A model generated the notes under the pieces. That model worked only from the letters and a program-made list of their open reading frames with translations. It had not been told where the DNA came from and did not search any database. Source: Sphingobium sp. (GTDB taxonomy: Bacteria; Pseudomonadota; Alphaproteobacteria; Sphingomonadales; Sphingomonadaceae). From it: a DNA stretch of 52,552 nucleotides. Location of the stretch: contig JACESO010000006.1 in assembly GCA_013911745.1 (NCBI GenBank), positions 1 to 52,552 of the forward strand, given 5' to 3'. Positions 48,360 to 52,552 of the stretch are shown here, one piece after another; within the stretch, counting starts at the first letter, position 1, and each line of letters begins with the position of its first letter. The position numbers and the translations under genes are program-made.

Positions 48360-48905
48360 TCATGCGACCGCGCCAGCGCCGACGTAGCGGTCGATCTCTT
48401 CCGCGTAGCGTCGGCTCAGCATCGCCTGGTCCGCCTTGGGCACTTCGTTCTGAAGATCGAGGAACCAGCTGCTTTCTTCCTGATACATATGATGCGTCAC
48501 AGCCCCCCGAATATGTTCCAGCTTGTCCAAATAATCCTGGGACAACGGCTCAATCTTTTCGAGCAGCGCCATTTGCACCTTCGCCGCTGCCTGCTCCTCA
48601 TAGCCAAGGCCGGCATGCGCCTTATGCCCTTCGTCGACGAGGGCGGGATAGAGAACGCTTTCTTCCGCATTGCTGTGGCCGGTGAGGATCACGGCCAGGC
48701 GCTTCTGTGCCAAGCGCTGGGCCTCGGCATCAGGCGCGCGCTTGACCGCCGCGAAGGCCGCTTCGATCTCGTCATGGTGGTCGAGCACCTGCGAAAGCCA
48801 GTCGCCCGGCACCGCCAAAGACCGCGCGTGGGCGCGCGCTTCCATTCGCTTCTCATCGCTCTCCGGCGGCGTGATGGCCGCGACAATCTTGTCGAAAAAG
48901 GACAT
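48360..48905 (-). CDS. Hemerythrin-domain protein
   Basis: This 181-residue cytoplasmic protein has histidine/acid ligands spaced as in HHE cation-binding proteins: VLDHHDEIEAAF, LTGHSNAEESVLYPAL and THHMYQEESSW. It is likely a di-iron oxygen or stress sensor or store. The AGGAGATGACCG ribosome-binding region precedes the ATG at 48905. Confidence 0.85.
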   Translation of the reverse strand: MSFFDKIVAAITPPESDEKRMEARAHARSLAVPGDWLSQVLDHHDEIEAAFAAVKRAPDAEAQRLAQKRLAVILTGHSNAEESVLYPALVDEGHKAHAGLGYEEQAAAKVQMALLEKIEPLSQDYLDKLEHIRGAVTHHMYQEESSWFLDLQNEVPKADQAMLSRRYAEEIDRYVGAGAVA

Positions 48906-49042
48906 CGGTCATCTCCTGCTTGGATGAAGGCGACGGCGTTGAACCGTCACCGGATGAACGAGGCAGGGACAAGTTGGATGCTGAGGAGACGCTGGTGGAG
49001 CGCCTTCCCGCTAACATGGATAATGAAGAGCGAGTTCGATCG

Positions 49043-50218
49043 TTACGAACGGGCGTCAGCCGATCCAAGCCGCAGGACAATGTAGCCAAGCAGACCGGAC
49101 AGGAACGACCCGGCGAGGATGCCCAGCTTCGCCTCCGATTGCAGCAAGGGTGATGCCGGAAAGGCGAGCAGCGCGATGAACAGGCTCATGGTAAAGCCGA
49201 TGCCGCACAGAAGCGCGATGCCGATCATCTGTACCCTGGTCGCATGGGCGGGCATGTCGGCCAGCTTCAGCCGGACGGCGAGCCATGCGAAGCCGAACAC
49301 GCCGATCGGCTTGCCCAGGAGCAGGCCTGCCGCCACACCGGCCGTCACCGGCGCGGTCAGCGCGCCGGGAGGGAGGGCCAGAATCGGAACGCCTGCATTG
49401 GCGAGAGCGAATAGCGGGATGATGAGGAAATTGACCGGCTTGTGCAGGGCATGTTCCAGCCGATGAAGCGGACTGTCCGCATCACCGTCCGATCGGGCTG
49501 GCGTCCGGTCTATGGGAATGGTCATCGCCAGCAGCACGCCTGCCACCGTTGCATGGATGCCGGATCGATAGATGAACAGCCACAGGATCAGGCCAGCCAG
49601 GAGATAAAGGGTCAGCCGCCGGACGTGCATGCGGTTCATCGCCACAAGCAGCCCGAAGATCAGCCCCGCCGCCAAAAGATCGGTCGCCGAAATGTCGGCC
49701 GTGTAGAAAAGGGCGATGATGATGACCGCGCCAAGATCATCGATGATGGCCAGCGCCGCGAGGAATATGCGCAGCGACGCGGGCACGCGGCTGCCGAGCA
49801 GCGACATGACCCCCAGAGCGAAGGCGATGTCAGTCGCCGCCGGTATTGCCCAGCCGCGTGCCGTTTCGCCCATGTTGAAGACGAAGAACAACAGCGCTGG
49901 CACCGCCATGCCGCCCAGCGCGGCGAAGCCAGGCAATATCCGGCGCGGCCAGGACGAAAGCTGGCCGTCGAGCAGTTCGCGCTTGATCTCCAGCCCGACC
50001 AACAGAAAGAAGGCCGCCATCAGGGCATCGTTGATCCAGTGGAGCAACGACAAAGGCCCGAGATGCGCTTCAAGCAGCGCCTCATAGCTGGCAGCCAGGG
50101 GGGAATTGGCCAGGACCAGCGCCGCTGCGGCAACCGCCATCAAAATCAGACCGGCCGAGGATTGGCCATGGACGAACTGGCGAAAGGCGCTGGGCGACAA
50201 CAGGCGCGAGAGGGCCAT
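49043..50218 (-). CDS. nhaA: Na+/H+ antiporter NhaA
   Basis: This 391-residue membrane antiporter exchanges sodium for protons. Hallmarks are FFLLVGLEIKRE, PAATDIAFALGVMSLLG and LAIIDDLGAVIIIALFYT with the paired aspartates needed for transport. The start is the ATG at 50218, preceded by AAGGAG; the upstream frame is non-coding. Length is normal for the family. Confidence 0.96.
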   Translation of the reverse strand: MALSRLLSPSAFRQFVHGQSSAGLILMAVAAAALVLANSPLAASYEALLEAHLGPLSLLHWINDALMAAFFLLVGLEIKRELLDGQLSSWPRRILPGFAALGGMAVPALLFFVFNMGETARGWAIPAATDIAFALGVMSLLGSRVPASLRIFLAALAIIDDLGAVIIIALFYTADISATDLLAAGLIFGLLVAMNRMHVRRLTLYLLAGLILWLFIYRSGIHATVAGVLLAMTIPIDRTPARSDGDADSPLHRLEHALHKPVNFLIIPLFALANAGVPILALPPGALTAPVTAGVAAGLLLGKPIGVFGFAWLAVRLKLADMPAHATRVQMIGIALLCGIGFTMSLFIALLAFPASPLLQSEAKLGILAGSFLSGLLGYIVLRLGSADARS

Positions 50219-50452
50219 GCAAACTCCTTGGGCACGGATCGAGCACCGGCGGCCCGACCGGTGCGACATGCCTGCCCGCCGCCCGCGCCGGACACCCGCT
50301 CGGACTATTGCAGCGCGGTTTGGCGACCGCAACCTCCTGTCGCGCAAAAAGAGGGTGACCCAGGTTTCGTCTCTGTTGCAATTCGCCCGCCTGTGGCATC
50401 ACCCCTTCTGAAAGCGTCGCTGCGGATCAGCGACATATGTGGGAGATACGGG

Positions 50453-50962
50453 ATGAAGATGCGCGGCGCGTTCCTATTCGGCGGCATGGTCCTGCCGCTT
50501 GCCCTTCTGTCCTGTGCGACGGCATCGGCGCAAACGGCTGGCTCGGCAGAAGAAAGTGCCAAGGGATTTACGAGCAGCGCTGAAGTCAAGGCGCAGATAT
50601 CCGCCATGCTTTCCGATATGAAACCCGATCAGGGCTTCATGTGGCGACCGCTCGTTCGTGACGGCGCGACGGTTGCTGCGATCGAAATATGGAAGAAACC
50701 GGGTCGACCTGCGGTCCATCCAGCGGAAACCGAATATGCCACCGTGCTGGAAGGAAGCGGCACGCTGATTTCAGGCGGCGCATTGGTCGATGCCACGACC
50801 AAAAGGCCGGGTCTGGTAGAGGGGAGCCGGATCGAGGGCGGCGCTACCCGCCTCCTGGGCCCCGGGGACGTCATCCTGATCCCCGCCCGCGTCCCGCATT
50901 GGTTCGGCGTCAATGGAGAGAGGTTGATCCTCTTGGGCACCAAGATACGCGCTGGTAAGTAG
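50453..50962 (+). CDS. Secreted cupin-domain protein
   Basis: This 169-residue protein has a signal peptide (FGGMVLPLALLSCATASAQ) and a single cupin barrel: HPAETEYATVLEGSGTLISG and GDVILIPARVPHWFG, which supply His/Glu/His metal ligands. A cysteine in the LLSC part of the signal could make it a lipoprotein, but the context is a poor lipobox. Function unknown. GGGAG sits upstream of the ATG at 50453. Confidence 0.8.
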   Translation: MKMRGAFLFGGMVLPLALLSCATASAQTAGSAEESAKGFTSSAEVKAQISAMLSDMKPDQGFMWRPLVRDGATVAAIEIWKKPGRPAVHPAETEYATVLEGSGTLISGGALVDATTKRPGLVEGSRIEGGATRLLGPGDVILIPARVPHWFGVNGERLILLGTKIRAGK

Positions 50963-51084
50963 ATCATTCTCACGACGAGAGATTCTCAGCATATCGGCGG
51001 ATCGGTGGAAGGCTTCATCCGGCCTAACACAGCTTTATCAACAGTTCATAAGGTGCTAGTCTCCTTCTCTATGGAGGATCGATC

Positions 51085-51342
51085 ATGATCAGCGCGGATC
51101 TCGGTAAGCAGCTTGAGAATTTCGTCACCAGCCTCGTTGAGACGGGGCGCTATAATTCCAAAAGCGAGGTTCTGCGTGAAGGTGTTCGCCTGATCCACGA
51201 CCGGGAGACTCGCCTGGCTGCGCTGGATGCGTCGATAAGCCGGGGCCTTGCAGATGCGGATTCGGGGCGCACGACGCCCGCCGATCAGCTGTTCGATCGC
51301 CTAAAGGCCAAATATTGCGCCACGGGTGCAACCAACGAATGA
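51085..51342 (+). CDS. parD: ParD-type antitoxin
   Basis: This 85-residue ribbon-helix-helix antitoxin has the N-terminal DNA-binding motif (SADLGKQLENFV, GRYNSKSEVLREGVRLI) and a C-terminal tail that would clamp the toxin. GGAGG lies upstream. It overlaps the toxin gene by ATGA, the usual order and coupling for ParDE modules. Confidence 0.9.
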   Translation: MISADLGKQLENFVTSLVETGRYNSKSEVLREGVRLIHDRETRLAALDASISRGLADADSGRTTPADQLFDRLKAKYCATGATNE

Positions 51343-51635
51343 TCATCCATTTTTCGGTGGAAGCCGAATATGATCTTGAGAGGATTGGCGATTATATTGC
51401 GCGGGACAGTCCTGCGCGGGCCCTCAGCTTCCTGCAAGAATTGGAGGAAAAATGCTTGGGATTGGCCCAGATGCCGGAACGCTTCCCGCTGGTGCCGCGC
51501 TACGAGGCGGCTGGCGTCAGGCGGCGGGGTCACGGAGATTATCTGATCTTCTATCGGATCGAAGCCGAGAAACTCGTCATCCTCCACATTCTACACGGCG
51601 CCCAGGATTATAACGCGATCCTTTTCCCCTCTTGA
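51339..51635 (+). CDS. parE: ParE-type toxin
   Basis: This 98-residue RelE/ParE-superfamily toxin has HFSVEAEYDLERIGDYIAR, SFLQELEEKCLGLAQMPERF and YLIFYRIEAEKLVILHILHGAQD. ParE toxins act on DNA gyrase. The start is the ATG at 51339 overlapping parD. The frame is intact, so the pair may be active. It sits beside a decayed zone and an IS element. Confidence 0.9.
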   Translation: MIIHFSVEAEYDLERIGDYIARDSPARALSFLQELEEKCLGLAQMPERFPLVPRYEAAGVRRRGHGDYLIFYRIEAEKLVILHILHGAQDYNAILFPS

Positions 51636-51660
51636 TCGCGTAGAGGCGCTACGCTCCGTG

Positions 51661-51798
51661 CGAGCCTCATTTTTGCAGCCCGCGGCGGACAGCGGCCGCC
51701 TCGTCGCCGCGCGAATCGTGGAGGGAGCTGGGCAGATGCGGCCTGTGGAGGCACCCGAGGTGTTGAACGACGCGACCGCCGAGTGGCTCGCCAGCTAG
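51661..51798 (+). pseudogene. 3' remnant of an alpha/beta hydrolase gene
   Basis: A frame ending in TAG at 51796-51798 reads ...RIVEGAGQMRPVEAPEVLND followed by ATAEWLAS. This closely resembles the C-terminal end of alpha/beta hydrolases (xxxGAGHxxxxExPxxxNxxxxxFL), with Gln where the catalytic His is usual. Nothing upstream belongs to it: the ParE gene ends at 51635. It is therefore a 5'-deleted leftover. Resemblance is seen; the origin is inferred. Confidence 0.4.
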
Positions 51799-51815
51799 CC
51801 TTCGCCTGTCATGGA

Positions 51816-52290
51816 TCAGGCCAGTGGGCGGTCGTCTTCGAGCAGTTCGGCGGTCCGCAACAGAAGAGACGTTGCGCGCCGCTCCAGTTCCGCATCCGCT
51901 CGGACCAGCGGCATCGCAATGCCGAAGGCGCCGACGACCTTACCGCCAATCGTCACCGCCCGGCCCAGGCCACGTATACCGGGCGTATATTCCTCGTGGG
52001 TCCGGGCTATTCCAGAGCGGCGGATTTCGGCAATCTCCTCCCGCAGCTCGGGCTCGGTGGAGATGGTGGTAAGGGTGAAGACTTCGCGTTGCGTCGAGAT
52101 GAAATAGAGATCCAGTTGGTCATCATCCATCGCGGCCAATATCGCCTTGCCCGCCGCAACAGCATGAAGCGGGGCTGACGATCCGATTTGGACCGCGTAA
52201 CGCAGGGCCTGCTGGCTGCTTTCGGTCACCAGCGCTTCAAGTTCCCAGCCGCGTTGGACGAAGAAGGAGGCGGTTTCGTCCAGCTGGACA
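51816..52290 (-). pseudogene. IclR-family regulator cut by an IS21-type element
   Basis: The effector-binding domain of an IclR regulator is readable to its stop: VQLDETASFFVQRGWELEAL, then SSAPLHAVAAGKAILAAM, EYTPGIRGLGRAVTIGGKVVGAFGIA. The in-frame GTG at 52229 is not a natural start, since homologous sequence continues upstream to about 52290. There it stops at the IS boundary, and a stop codon follows at once in the same frame. The DNA-binding N-terminal half is missing from the window. The gene is probably dead, unless the element is bounded by the other half outside. Confidence 0.75.
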
Positions 52291-52349
52291 TGTCAACGGC
52301 GGAGCAAAAGTCGGCCATTCGGCGGCGTAAAACCAGGCCATCGTGTTAC

Positions 52350-52402
52350 ATGCCGGGGGGAGTGGCGTGAGGGCGTAGCCCGAGGGCCACTCCCCCCGGC
52401 AT
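52350..52402. terminator. Large hairpin inside the IS end
   Basis: A perfect 17-bp stem (52350-52366 with 52386-52402) encloses a 19-base loop, between the istB stop and the IS end. It is likely a transcription terminator for the transposase genes or a shield against readthrough from outside. Confidence 0.7.
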
Positions 52403-52413
52403 TGGTGTAATTT

Positions 52414-52552
52414 TCAGGGTCTGGTTTTGGCCTTGCGGGCCCGGCTGTGCGCGAGGCGATAGCTTTCGCCGTTCATCTCGAGGATGCTGACGTGATGGGT
52501 CAGGCGATCGAGGAGCGCGCCTGTGAGACGCTCAGATCCGAAGGTTTCGGTC
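52414..52552 (-). CDS. istB: IS21 helper ATPase IstB (3' end only)
   Basis: The minus-strand frame enters from the right edge and ends with TGA at 52416-52414. It reads TETFGSERLTGALLDRLTHH followed by VSILEMNGESYRLAHSRA, the characteristic C-terminus of the AAA+ transposition helper IstB. The ATPase motifs lie outside the window. Confidence 0.88.
   Translation of the reverse strand, partial: TETFGSERLTGALLDRLTHHVSILEMNGESYRLAHSRARKAKTRP

Larger units (their letters stand above)
52291..52552 (-). mobile_element. End of an IS21-family insertion sequence (continues past window)
   Basis: The element begins with TGTCAACGGCGGAGC at 52291, directly after IclR coding sequence. Two imperfect copies of a terminal repeat are visible: GCAAAAGTCGGCCAT (52304-52318) and GTAAAACCAGGCCAT (52327-52341), 23 bp apart. 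IS21 elements carry such repeated end sequences. The istB 3' end lies further in. The other end is outside the window. Confidence 0.8.

Overview
The window looks like a chromosomal piece of a GC-rich alphaproteobacterium, most likely a sphingomonad. The pointers are the codon and GC bias, large TonB-dependent receptors, a TPR-sulfotransferase next to a TonB receptor, a SWIB-domain protein and several periplasmic quinoenzymes. I recognised no rRNA or tRNA gene and no CRISPR array. All identifications come from reading motifs; no database search was run.

The left third (1-19,946) is the striking part. Bases 1-6,011 hold most of a quinohemoprotein amine dehydrogenase (QHNDH) operon, qhpD(partial)-C-B-G-F-E, which builds the cysteine tryptophylquinone (CTQ) enzyme. 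The genes are chained by stop/start overlaps. The alpha subunit gene (qhpA) is not in view and may lie to the left. A TPR-sulfotransferase (minus) and a TonB-dependent receptor (plus) follow. Then comes a second, unrelated quinoenzyme locus on the minus strand: tetR-MFS-aauB-mauE-mauD-aauA-cytochrome c. It encodes a tryptophan tryptophylquinone (TTQ) aromatic/methylamine dehydrogenase with its usual accessory proteins but no mauG. A second small cytochrome c, a cupin protein and an FMN alpha-hydroxyacid dehydrogenase read away from the TetR gene. Two amine dehydrogenases with different protein-derived quinones, their maturation factors, candidate electron carriers, an outer-membrane receptor and a regulator therefore lie within about 20 kb. 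This suggests a periplasmic amine-oxidation island.

The middle (20,078-41,970) is more ordinary. It has a SWIB protein, a three-gene RND efflux pump divergent from a two-component system with a triple 10-bp-phased repeat between them, a DUF3649/PepSY/DUF3325 iron-linked membrane trio with a possible Fur-like site, katG with a strong terminator, a chloroperoxidase-type hydrolase, a DUF1275 protein, a LysR/pirin divergent pair, a thiolase, and a GT4 glycosyltransferase followed by an amylo-alpha-1,6-glucosidase-like enzyme.

The right part (42,204-52,552) starts with a carbohydrate locus: secreted esterase, GH31 alpha-xylosidase-like enzyme, GH1 beta-glucosidase and a lactonase-type propeller protein. 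It continues with hemerythrin, NhaA, a secreted cupin and a ParD/ParE toxin-antitoxin pair. It ends in a decayed zone: the tail of a hydrolase gene and an IclR regulator cut by the end of an IS21-family element that runs out of the window (istB 3' end, repeated terminal sequences and a 17-bp-stem hairpin).
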